NCBI GenBank assembly: GCA_937920345.1
Contig: CALGVA010000036.1
Coordinates: forward strand, 1-64,000
Direction: 5' to 3'
Length of the DNA: 64,000 nt
From: an uncultured Lachnospiraceae bacterium
GTDB lineage: Bacteria > Bacillota > Clostridia > Lachnospirales > Lachnospiraceae
The notes under the pieces were generated by a model. That model did not search any database, was not told the DNA's origin, and saw nothing but the letters and a program-made list of their open reading frames with translations. How positions within the stretch are numbered: the first letter of the stretch is position 1; the number at the start of each line of letters is the position of its first letter. Positions 51,866 to 59,593 of this stretch are shown piece by piece. The position numbers and the translations under genes were made by a program.

Positions 51866-52455
51866 TATTTTGTGCCGCCGACTGTCAGGAAAAGTCCTGA
51901 TTTCTTCAGCGCGGGGCGCAGCGCCATGTAGATTATCACGGATACAATCGTGGAGGTAAAGGCGTTGATGGAGGTGGAAGCCACATTCCATGCCAGTGTC
52001 AGTTCCGCGGCGGGTTTGCCTAAGATCAGCAGTTTGTAGAAGTAGCCGACAAGCGGGTCGAAGATCACATTGAACAACAGTCCGCCGACGGTGGCGATGA
52101 TCGTCCATTTTAATACTTTGACATTATCTTTTTCGGTTGTGATATGGCCGATTCTGTGCGCAATCACGCCGGTAATCAGACCGATACACAACTTTAAGAT
52201 AAAAGTCTTGGGGGCGTAGACGATATAGACAGGGTCGAACAGGTCGCCGATGGTCATGCCGATGGCGCCGCCCAGACCGCCGTATATGCCGCCGATCAGC
52301 AGTGCGCCCAGTACGCATACGGCGTTGCCCAGATGAATGGAAGTGGCATCGCCGCCAGGCAGTGTGATTTTGATCTGCAGGAAGGCAAACACGACATAGG
52401 AAAGCGCCGCGAAGATTCCGGTCAGTACAAGTTTCAACAGTTTCTCGTTTTTCAT
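51865..52455 (-). CDS. ECF transporter S component, substrate unknown
   Basis: A 196-residue membrane protein with about six helices. Features of ECF S subunits are 'LVLTGIFAALSYVVFAFLQI', 'SIHLGNAVCVLGALLIGGIY', 'GGAIGMTIGDLFDPVYIVYA' and 'KTFILKLCIGLITGVIAHRI'. The S subunit binds a vitamin or related small molecule and works with a shared EcfT-EcfA module not in this window. The exact vitamin cannot be read. ATG 52455 follows GGAG; an ATG four codons upstream overlaps that site. The leader carries four hairpins in a row and a short open frame ending one base before the start. Confidence 0.85.
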   Translation of the reverse strand: MKNEKLLKLVLTGIFAALSYVVFAFLQIKITLPGGDATSIHLGNAVCVLGALLIGGIYGGLGGAIGMTIGDLFDPVYIVYAPKTFILKLCIGLITGVIAHRIGHITTEKDNVKVLKWTIIATVGGLLFNVIFDPLVGYFYKLLILGKPAAELTLAWNVASTSINAFTSTIVSVIIYMALRPALKKSGLFLTVGGTK

Positions 52456-52456
52456 G

Positions 52457-52599
52457 TTAATCTCCATTCCGCAGACGCTTTAGCGTCGGAGGAATCGTGA
52501 GCCGAATATCAGATTCGGCTCTGCGATAAGAGCTATTTTGTGACGCCTGCGGCACAAATAGCCGTGTGAAAAATGAGCTATCAAGCTTATTTTTCACAC
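52457..52599 (-). promoter_or_regulatory. Four-hairpin leader of the ECF-S gene with a 46-codon open frame
   Basis: In transcript order the hairpins are 52599-52564 (16 bp, one G-U), 52562-52532, 52521-52499 (perfect 9 bp, 5-base loop) and 52494-52467. GGAGGA stands 5 bases before a GTG at 52597 that opens a 46-codon frame ending at TAA 52457-52459, next to the gene's ATG. The first codons lie in the first hairpin. No match to a known riboswitch class was recognised. Confidence 0.55.
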
Positions 52600-52883
52600 T
52601 AATCCTCCGTAAATATAATAGAAGCAAATTTACTTTTACTATATATGGAAATGGCATGTTGAAAAGCGCCAATTCAAGAATTTATAACCATACCAGAAGC
52701 TGTGCCTGAAAGAAAGACAGACAGGATGCGGGAAAACGACGAAGCAACGGAGCAAGGGAACATAAGCAAAGAATAGAAATATGAAAAATATCCCATACTA
52801 AGATACGGATGTGTCATCGCAGCAGGCTGCCCTGACATGGAAGTGTGTGAAAAATACATGACCGGAAAATGAGGAGTAACGTA
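52600..52883. other. Divergent intergenic region without a supported gene
   Basis: It separates the ECF-S leader (minus) and the CmpB-like gene (plus). A segment GAAGCAAATTTACTT (52621-52635) repeats the end of the double-hairpin repeat family seen at 17380 and 47906. Otherwise nothing recognisable. Confidence 0.4.
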
Positions 52884-53621
52884 ATGAAATTCATAAAAAC
52901 AGACCGTATGAAGGAGGATTTCATATATTATGTATGGTTGTTTATGGTGATTTCAGTATTTGGATGGATGTGGGAGGGATTTCTGTACCTCCTCAAAGAT
53001 GACATGTATGTCAATCGTGGATTTCTCATCGGACCATGGCTGCCAATCTACGGAATGGGCGCAGTTATGCTGGAAATACTGTTTCACAAATGGCGGGACA
53101 GACCGGTTTTGACATTTGTGTCATCTATGGTGCTCTGCACGCTGCTGGAATATGTGACCGCATGGTATCTGGAATTGACCTGGGGAGTCAAATGGTGGGA
53201 TTACAGTGGAATGCCTTTCGAACTGCACGGAAGAATATGTCTTCTCGGCAGTATCCTGTTCGGAATCGGCGGTCTGCTTTTGGTGTGGGTCATCAGCCCG
53301 CTGTTATATATATTGTACCGCAAAACGCCTGTCAGGGTCAGAATCGGAATTGGAATCGCTGCAATCCTGGTGTTTACAGCGGATGCGGCATACAGCGCGA
53401 TCCGGCCTCATGCCGGTGCGGGGATTACTTATCGTCAGGCGGCAGCCGGTGCGGAAGAAAAGGTACGGGAAACTGCCGGAGAGATACCGGATTCAACAAA
53501 AATAAACAAGAATAAGCAATATATACAATTTCTTTGTGTCAGATTTGTGCTATATTACAATAAAGGAAACCTGTTGAACGGTGTCAAGTTGTGTTATGAT
53601 AATAAAGATACGGTCTACTGA
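52884..53621 (+). CDS. CmpB-like (putative ABC transporter permease family) membrane protein
   Basis: A 245-residue protein with about five helices in the first 170 residues: 'FMVISVFGWMWEGFLYLL', 'NRGFLIGPWLPIYGMGAVML', 'LEYVTAWYLELTWGVKWWDY' and 'LHGRICLLGSILFGIGGLLL'. The 'GFLIGPWxPIYGxG' and 'WWDYS' patterns are those of the ABC_trans_CmpB family, common in Clostridia, function unproven. The C-terminal 70 residues are cytoplasmic and variable. GAGGAG precedes ATG 52884; it stands alone. Confidence 0.8.
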   Translation: MKFIKTDRMKEDFIYYVWLFMVISVFGWMWEGFLYLLKDDMYVNRGFLIGPWLPIYGMGAVMLEILFHKWRDRPVLTFVSSMVLCTLLEYVTAWYLELTWGVKWWDYSGMPFELHGRICLLGSILFGIGGLLLVWVISPLLYILYRKTPVRVRIGIGIAAILVFTADAAYSAIRPHAGAGITYRQAAAGAEEKVRETAGEIPDSTKINKNKQYIQFLCVRFVLYYNKGNLLNGVKLCYDNKDTVY

Positions 53622-53748
53622 CCATGGCAGACAGGGAGAACTGCAGGCAGGATGACCGAATACTAGGGAAAAGCACCGGACGTTCGTACCGCGGGACGGC
53701 ATGACGGGAAGTGCGGGTCTGTCTGACAGACAATGAGGGGAACTTAAG

Positions 53749-55776
53749 ATGTGGCATAATATCTGGTTTTATGTATGGTATGGATTAGCCGCTTTATGCG
53801 CGTTTGTCTTTGCCGTTAGAAGCTATGGAAAGAAAAGCCGTCTTGGCGTGTTCGGGGGCAACATGTTTCTGGCGGCGGGTATGCTTAATATAGCGTATCT
53901 TGTAAGAATTATTGTCAAAACATATTTTATGGCCTCATTGTGCACCAGCATCTATTTTGTGTGCATGGATCTGGTGGTTCTTACGGCGCTTCAGTTTGTG
54001 ATAGAACTGACGGACCTGAAACTGCTGGCAGGTAAGGGCAGAAAATATGTCTATCTGTTTCTGGGCGTAATTACGCTGGCCGATGCAGCGCTTTTGATCT
54101 GTAATATATTTCATGAGTTCATGCTGCGCTATCAATATAATCTGTACAGCATATATGCGATTAAATTCATGTATGTTTCCAAGCCGATGTTCCGCATCCA
54201 TCTGGGATTTACATTCTTTATGGCAGCGGTTATTGTATATGTGCTTGTTCTAAAGGTGCTTGAGGTTCCCAAGATCTACAGCGGAAGATACCGGTATATG
54301 CTGTGCGGGCTGCTCCTGGTTCTTCTGTTCATCGGTGGGTATGTTTCGGGCCGGCTGCGGGTGAGCATAGACCTTTCGGTGCTGTTTTTCGGTTTTGTGG
54401 CGCCGGTAGTTTACGGGAACACTTTTGACTATACATCCAAGGGAATGCTCAATTCCACACGTAAGATGATATTGGAATATATGGGAACGCCTATGGTGCT
54501 GTTCGATTATGAGGGGTATGTTGCGGATACGAACCGCGATATGCGAGATCTTTTTCCGGCATTGAACCGGCAGAGGAGGATCAGCATAATGGATTTCATG
54601 CAGATTGCCTCTTTTAAAGAACTGCAGAACACGATGACAGATCAGGTGTTTGAGTGGAAAAATGACGATGCGGACGATGCCAGGATATACCAGTGCAACT
54701 TTACCTGCCTGCAGGATGAAAAGGGAAGAAAGATCGGACATCTTCTTCTAATGAAGAATCTGGAAGTGGAACGGGACATGCTGACACAGCTGTATTCCAA
54801 GCAGAGTTTCCATACCAGAATGAAGCGCATCATCGAGAAGAATATCTATCCGATTACAGTGGTGGTGTGTAACACGAACGGCATCGGGCTGGTCAATGAT
54901 GTGCTCGGGTGGACGAAAGGCAACGAGATGCTCAGGCGTGCGGCGGATCTGCTGCGGGATAATCTGCCGGGGAGCGCCGTGCTTGCCAGACTGGAGGACG
55001 GTGATATGGCGGCCGGGCTCGCTGAGGTTGAGCAGGAGTATGCGCACCGCCTTTTTGAGAATATCAGAGAGCAATACCGTGCAGGAAACGATACGGGTAT
55101 CAATACGGATCTGGAATACGGCATCGCGATTATAAGAGACGACAGCAAGAGCGTGGAGGACGCATTGAAGGAAGCGGCAGAAAGTATGCACACGAAGAAG
55201 CTGATGAACGTCACATCGCAGAAGAGTTCCCTGCTGGATTCACTGACACAGACGCTGACGGAGAGCGATTATGAGACGGAGGAGCATGTGGAGCGCACAC
55301 GGGAGATGGCTGTCAGGCTGGGCAAAGCGATCCATCTGTCCGACACCGAACTGGGCCGCCTGGCGCTTTTGGCTGTGCTGCATGATATCGGTAAGATCGC
55401 CATTCCGCACACAATTCTGTTAAAGCCCGGCAAGCTGACGGAGGAAGAGTGGGAGGTTATGAAGACGCACACGGAGAAGGGATACCGGATCGCCAGCGCC
55501 TCCAAGGAACTGCAGCCGATGGCCGAGTACATATTACATCATCATGAGCGCTGGGACGGCAAGGGTTATCCGAGTGGATTAAAAGGAGAGGAGATACCGC
55601 TGCTGTCGCGTATCATTACAGTGGTGGATTCCCATGACGTTATGGTACACGACAGGCCGTATCATAAGGCGATGAGTCATGAGATGGCGGTGGAGGAACT
55701 GCTTCGGTGTTCCGGCACGCAGTTTGATCCGCAGCTCGTGCAGGTGTTCCTGAAAGTGATCAATGATGAAATCTGA
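53749..55776 (+). CDS. 7TM sensor with degenerate GGDEF and HD-GYP c-di-GMP phosphodiesterase domain
   Basis: A 675-residue protein. The first 220 residues have seven membrane helices like the histidine-kinase N-terminal 7TM sensor; a PAS-like segment follows ('GTPMVLFDYEGYVADTNRDM'). The GGDEF region ('RDMLTQLYSKQSFHTRMKRI', 'NDVLGWTKGNEMLRRAADLL') reads 'RLEDGDM' where RxGGDEF is expected, so it cannot be a cyclase. The C-terminal HD-GYP domain is intact: 'HDIGKIAIPHTILLKPGKL', 'HHHERWDGKGYPSGLKGEEI', predicting c-di-GMP hydrolysis. It is a single-gene unit ended by a strong terminator. Confidence 0.9.
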   Translation: MWHNIWFYVWYGLAALCAFVFAVRSYGKKSRLGVFGGNMFLAAGMLNIAYLVRIIVKTYFMASLCTSIYFVCMDLVVLTALQFVIELTDLKLLAGKGRKYVYLFLGVITLADAALLICNIFHEFMLRYQYNLYSIYAIKFMYVSKPMFRIHLGFTFFMAAVIVYVLVLKVLEVPKIYSGRYRYMLCGLLLVLLFIGGYVSGRLRVSIDLSVLFFGFVAPVVYGNTFDYTSKGMLNSTRKMILEYMGTPMVLFDYEGYVADTNRDMRDLFPALNRQRRISIMDFMQIASFKELQNTMTDQVFEWKNDDADDARIYQCNFTCLQDEKGRKIGHLLLMKNLEVERDMLTQLYSKQSFHTRMKRIIEKNIYPITVVVCNTNGIGLVNDVLGWTKGNEMLRRAADLLRDNLPGSAVLARLEDGDMAAGLAEVEQEYAHRLFENIREQYRAGNDTGINTDLEYGIAIIRDDSKSVEDALKEAAESMHTKKLMNVTSQKSSLLDSLTQTLTESDYETEEHVERTREMAVRLGKAIHLSDTELGRLALLAVLHDIGKIAIPHTILLKPGKLTEEEWEVMKTHTEKGYRIASASKELQPMAEYILHHHERWDGKGYPSGLKGEEIPLLSRIITVVDSHDVMVHDRPYHKAMSHEMAVEELLRCSGTQFDPQLVQVFLKVINDEI

Positions 55777-55818
55777 TCCATAACTTTGCGAAGTTCAATT
55801 TTTATATAGAAGTTTACG

Positions 55819-55848
55819 AAAGCAGGGAACCTTTTCCCTGCTTTTTTT
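55819..55848 (+). terminator. Terminator after the 7TM HD-GYP gene
   Basis: AAGCAGGGAA (55820-55829) pairs with TTCCCTGCTT (55833-55843 region) around a short loop, followed by a run of T. Confidence 0.9.
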
Positions 55849-55919
55849 ATCATAAGTAACAGAGGAGTACCTATAGGGAAATGCATAATACGGACAGGGA
55901 AAGGAGGAGGCGTGTGTCT

Positions 55920-56384
55920 GTGGTGGGATTAAGACAATTTGAACAGAATATACGGGAATATGCACCTAATATGTACCGTCTGGCGCTTGCCATGCTGCAT
56001 AACAGGCAGGATGCGGAGGATGCAGTCAGTGAAGCGGTACTGCGGGCTTATGAGAAGATACACACGCTGCGTGAAGCAGACCGTTTCAAACCCTGGATCA
56101 TGCAGATTACAGCGAATGAAGCCAGGAAGATATACGGGAAGAACAAGCGGGTCACCCCGGTGGAAGACATGGAGGCATACATGCCGGTATTCCGGGATGA
56201 AAAGCATGAGTTATGGGATGTGGTTATGCAGCTGGAACCGGCGTACAGGGAAGTTATTATGCTGTATTTCTATGAAAGATTTACGATGAAAGAAATCAGC
56301 AGGATCGTTCGTGTACCGGAAGGGACCGTGAAGTCCAGACTATCCAGGGCGAAGGCAAAGCTGCGTGAAATCATGGAGGCGTGA
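55920..56384 (+). CDS. ECF-type RNA polymerase sigma factor
   Basis: A protein of about 154 residues with sigma region 2 ('YRLALAMLHNRQDAEDAVSE', 'LREADRFKPWIMQITANEAR') and region 4 ('LEPAYREVIMLYFYERFTMK', 'VPEGTVKSRLSRAKAKLREI'). The start is uncertain: the very strong AAGGAGGAGG (55901-55910) best serves GTG 55920; an ATG at 55881 would add 13 residues encoded partly by that site. A probable membrane anti-sigma gene starts 32 bases after the stop, the usual sigma/anti-sigma arrangement. Confidence 0.88.
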   Translation: MVGLRQFEQNIREYAPNMYRLALAMLHNRQDAEDAVSEAVLRAYEKIHTLREADRFKPWIMQITANEARKIYGKNKRVTPVEDMEAYMPVFRDEKHELWDVVMQLEPAYREVIMLYFYERFTMKEISRIVRVPEGTVKSRLSRAKAKLREIMEA

Positions 56385-56416
56385 AGAAAAGCATGGCAGG
56401 CAGAAAGGAGTCGCAT

Positions 56417-58093
56417 ATGAAAGACAGATGGGAAGAGAGCATATTTCGCATGGCCGCACAGGAACAGATCATGCTGCCGCGGCATATGTCTGAGAGAATA
56501 GAAGAAATATTATGTAAGCCTAAAAACAGAGCGTTCAGGATGAACTGGAAGAAGAGCGTTGTACTTGCGGCGGCGATGATCGTGCTGGTTTCCGCAACGG
56601 CTGTGGCTTCGGCAGGTGCACTCAGGGAGCGCATGGAGGCCATGAACCGGGAGAAGCTGGAGGCGTATTTTACGCAGATCTATACGTCGAAGACCGGTGC
56701 TGATAATTATAACAGGGCGTATTTTGATACGGAAAAGGAACGGATGCGTGCATTGCGGGAAAGCTATGAGGGGGAGGCGCGCTTTCCGGAGAAAGAGCTG
56801 ACCATGATAGAGGAGGCTTCAGAGTATAAGGGCCGGGGTGTTGCATTCCTGGGTGACACGAGCACCTTTTTCTTTCCGGAGAAGGAGATGAGCGATGAAG
56901 AACTGCTGGAGATCATTGATTTTATGCATAAGCGGGATTACAGTCTGCAGAAGATGAATGAGATGATCGAAACAGGGGAGGCGCAGCTGCCGCAGTTGGA
57001 TGAGGAAGAGGTTCAGGCGACGGGAGAAGATATTCTTGCCACGGATGCGGTGTATGAGCCGACGCAGAGCCTGACAATCCCGTATACGGGAGAACTGGAA
57101 CTTGATCTGACGATCGCGGCGGGCAGAAATGAACTGTTTCTGGCAGGATATAACAGTGTACACCGGATGGAAATCGGCAGCAGTAACTCCGAAGTGTTCT
57201 TCGATGATTTTGATGAGGAGACGCGGGTTCTTGCGATGTGCCAGGATCAAAGCGGTGATCTCTATATGGCGGTGTGGGAACTGACGGCGGCGGAAGCGGA
57301 GAATGCGTCGGCGGCTGGAGCAGAGAGCGCAGGAGGAAATGTGCCTGCAGCGGAAGCGGCTGCCGCAGGGCAGGAGAACGAGGCTGCGGTGAGAAGGACA
57401 CTGGCGGTATGGGTTGCGGACCGGGACGGAAAACTGCTGCGCAGGATTGACCTTGCAGAGTACATTGACCCGGGCAGACAGGGCATGATCAGACGGATGG
57501 CGATCGACGGGAGCGGTCGACTGTATCTGAACACGACAGGACTGCGTTCCCTGAAGGAGAATCAGGAGTGTGGGATCCTGGTGCTGGACCGCGAGGGCGG
57601 TTATGTTACGCGGATTGCGCCCGACGAGTATATGCTCAGAAAGCTCGGCGGTCTCGGCGTGGGGAAAGACGGCAGGGTGTACACCTATATTGAGGATTGT
57701 TATGATCCGGACAGTACGAAGTATCGCCGGGGCATTGCTGCTCTGGATGTGGAGAAAGGGACGCTCGGGGATATATATTTTGACATCATGCCGGAGAATA
57801 CGTCGCTGCCGCTTGATATCGTGGCGCAGGGGGCGGAGAGTGATTTCGTGTTCTGGGGGTATGACGGGATCTATACCTACGATCTGGGCGATGAGAGCGC
57901 CGTATGCGTTCTGCCGCCTTATGAGGCACCCTGCGGTTTTGAGGGCGCGCGTTACTGCGCACTGTCCGACGGCCGGATCGTGCTGACGGAGGTTTTAGAA
58001 TACCGGACCGAGGAATATGCTTTGGGGAAAAAGTTTCTTGCGGTTCCGGAGAAGACCTGCTTCTATTATGTGCCGGGTGTCAGGACAGAGTAA
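56417..58093 (+). CDS. Probable anti-sigma factor with extracytoplasmic propeller-like domain
   Basis: A 558-residue protein. A cytoplasmic N-terminal part (about 1-45, 'WEESIFRMAAQEQIMLPRHM') could bind the sigma factor; one membrane helix follows ('SVVLAAAMIVLVSATAVASA'), then a large outside region. The C-terminal half has repeated 'xDGSGRLYLN', 'GVGKDGRVYTY', 'SDFVFWGYDGIYTYDL' blades resembling a beta-propeller, broken by an Ala/Glu-rich low-complexity insert (about 300-330). No zinc-binding HxxxCxxC motif is seen. Linkage to the ECF sigma gene is the main support for the role. ATG 56417 with AAAGGAG is chosen over a GTG 12 codons earlier. Confidence 0.6.
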   Translation: MKDRWEESIFRMAAQEQIMLPRHMSERIEEILCKPKNRAFRMNWKKSVVLAAAMIVLVSATAVASAGALRERMEAMNREKLEAYFTQIYTSKTGADNYNRAYFDTEKERMRALRESYEGEARFPEKELTMIEEASEYKGRGVAFLGDTSTFFFPEKEMSDEELLEIIDFMHKRDYSLQKMNEMIETGEAQLPQLDEEEVQATGEDILATDAVYEPTQSLTIPYTGELELDLTIAAGRNELFLAGYNSVHRMEIGSSNSEVFFDDFDEETRVLAMCQDQSGDLYMAVWELTAAEAENASAAGAESAGGNVPAAEAAAAGQENEAAVRRTLAVWVADRDGKLLRRIDLAEYIDPGRQGMIRRMAIDGSGRLYLNTTGLRSLKENQECGILVLDREGGYVTRIAPDEYMLRKLGGLGVGKDGRVYTYIEDCYDPDSTKYRRGIAALDVEKGTLGDIYFDIMPENTSLPLDIVAQGAESDFVFWGYDGIYTYDLGDESAVCVLPPYEAPCGFEGARYCALSDGRIVLTEVLEYRTEEYALGKKFLAVPEKTCFYYVPGVRTE

Positions 58094-58172
58094 GTGCAAT
58101 AGAGGATGACCGAATAAGTCAATAAAGGGCGGATAACGATGTGTGGGCGGGTAAGGCTGTCATGTGTTTCAA

Positions 58173-58196
58173 CAGGCGGCTTTATCTGCCTTTTTT
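58173..58196 (+). terminator. Terminator after the anti-sigma gene
   Basis: AGGCGG (58174-58179) pairs with CTGCCT (58186-58191, one G-U), then TTTTTT. Short stem. Confidence 0.6.
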
Positions 58197-58262
58197 CGTG
58201 CTCAGGCCGTGTTTTTTATGACATTTTATAACAGAATATAAATAGCGTTTACAAATACCTTA

Positions 58263-58271
58263 TGCTATAAT
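58263..58271 (+). promoter_or_regulatory. Extended -10 promoter of the sensing trio
   Basis: TGCTATAAT (58263-58271) is a perfect extended -10 (TGnTATAAT). A TTTACA upstream is at the wrong spacing (12 bases). Confidence 0.5.
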
Positions 58272-58351
58272 AAAATAATTGATCAAGATGATTTCAGAAA
58301 AATTTGTTTTGCAGCATCAGAATATGGCGTAAATCATAAGGAGGCTGTACG

Positions 58352-59566
58352 ATGAGGAATAAAAGGCAGAACGGGAAGTGTGTCAGGAAAAGGGCGGGAA
58401 ACGCCGTACTGCGGCGCTGCATTTCGATTTCAGTGCTGTTTTTATGTCTGGGTACGGGAATACTCGGGCTGACCGGATGCGGAGACGGGAATGCGCAGTA
58501 TACTGCGGCTGACGGGGGTAAAGCAACGGGCGATGCCGCTTCGCATGGCGGCGAAGGAGAAATGCCGGAAGGTGCGGACGATCATACTGAAAGCGGGAAT
58601 GAGAGGGTAGCATCCATTGATTTTGATCATAAACTGGATGCATACCGGCCGTTGAAAAAGGAATATAATTTCTATTTTACATATAAAATAGTTCATCCGT
58701 GGTGGGATGCAGTTGCCATTGGAATGGAGGAAGCGTCAAAGCAGTATGCGGAGAGAGGTGTTACGATCAGTTATGAGTATCTGGCGCCAAAGGAGACTTC
58801 CGCGCAGGATCAGATCAACCGGTTGTCCGAGGCGTCCGGCAGAGGCTTTGATGTACTTGGCGTAGATGTGGCGGATGTGGATATCGTGACACCTGCGATC
58901 AATGATCTGATCGCAAAAGGTCATAAGGTCATGACGTTTTCAAGCTCCGATGCCGACAGGGATGACGGATGTGATCGGATAGCCTATGTAGGCAACACCC
59001 ATAATTATGAGGACGGCGCGCTGCTCACGGAGGAGCTCTGTGAGAAACTGGAATATACAGGAAAGGTTGCGGTCATGGTCGGGACAGTGGGTGCGCCCTG
59101 TCATGAGGAACGGGCGCTGGGTGCGCGGGATGTGCTGGCAAAATATCCGGCTATGGAGATCGTTGAGACTGTTTATGACGAGGACAGTGTGGAGAAGGCC
59201 TACGGACTTGCCCGCAGATTGCTGGCGGAGCATAAGGATCTTAAGGGAATCATCTGCTGTAACATGAGCAATCCGGTGGGGGCCGCAAGGGCGGTTATAG
59301 AAGCCGGACGGGAGAATGAGGTGGTGATCGTCGGAATGGATCATGATCAGGAGGCGCTGCACTATCTGAAGGATGGAACGATCTATGCGCTTGGGGTTCA
59401 GGACTGTTATTCTATCGGTTTTGATACGATACAGGTGGCAGTGAAGATTGCGGACGGACAGCTTCCGGGGGAGCTTTATCCTGAGAAGACGGAGGAATCG
59501 ACAACAATCATCTATCAGGGTGATGCAGTTGCAATGCTCAGAGTATTGTACGGAGAGATCAATTAA
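58352..59566 (+). CDS. Sugar-type substrate-binding lipoprotein (periplasmic-binding family 4)
   Basis: A 404-residue lipoprotein: basic N-terminus, hydrophobic segment, lipobox 'GLTGCG', a 60-residue linker, then an RbsB-like domain ('YKIVHPWWDAVAIGMEEASK', 'DVLGVDVADVDIVTPAINDL', 'AVMVGTVGAPCHEERALGAR', 'VVIVGMDHDQEALHYLKDG'). No permease or ATPase gene is near; the next gene, 27 bases on, is a membrane hybrid kinase. It is therefore more likely a sensor partner than a transporter part. AAGGAGG precedes the ATG. Confidence 0.88.
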   Translation: MRNKRQNGKCVRKRAGNAVLRRCISISVLFLCLGTGILGLTGCGDGNAQYTAADGGKATGDAASHGGEGEMPEGADDHTESGNERVASIDFDHKLDAYRPLKKEYNFYFTYKIVHPWWDAVAIGMEEASKQYAERGVTISYEYLAPKETSAQDQINRLSEASGRGFDVLGVDVADVDIVTPAINDLIAKGHKVMTFSSSDADRDDGCDRIAYVGNTHNYEDGALLTEELCEKLEYTGKVAVMVGTVGAPCHEERALGARDVLAKYPAMEIVETVYDEDSVEKAYGLARRLLAEHKDLKGIICCNMSNPVGAARAVIEAGRENEVVIVGMDHDQEALHYLKDGTIYALGVQDCYSIGFDTIQVAVKIADGQLPGELYPEKTEESTTIIYQGDAVAMLRVLYGEIN

Positions 59567-59593
59567 GAAAAGCAAGGATGGTGGAGGCAGAAA

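Noticed and set aside
54800..55070. Diguanylate cyclase activity of the 7TM protein
   Set aside because: The GGDEF signature is replaced by EDGDM, so catalysis is not expected.
58352..59566. Calling the 58352 lipoprotein part of a local sugar importer
   Set aside because: No permease or ATPase gene lies nearby; its neighbours are signalling genes.
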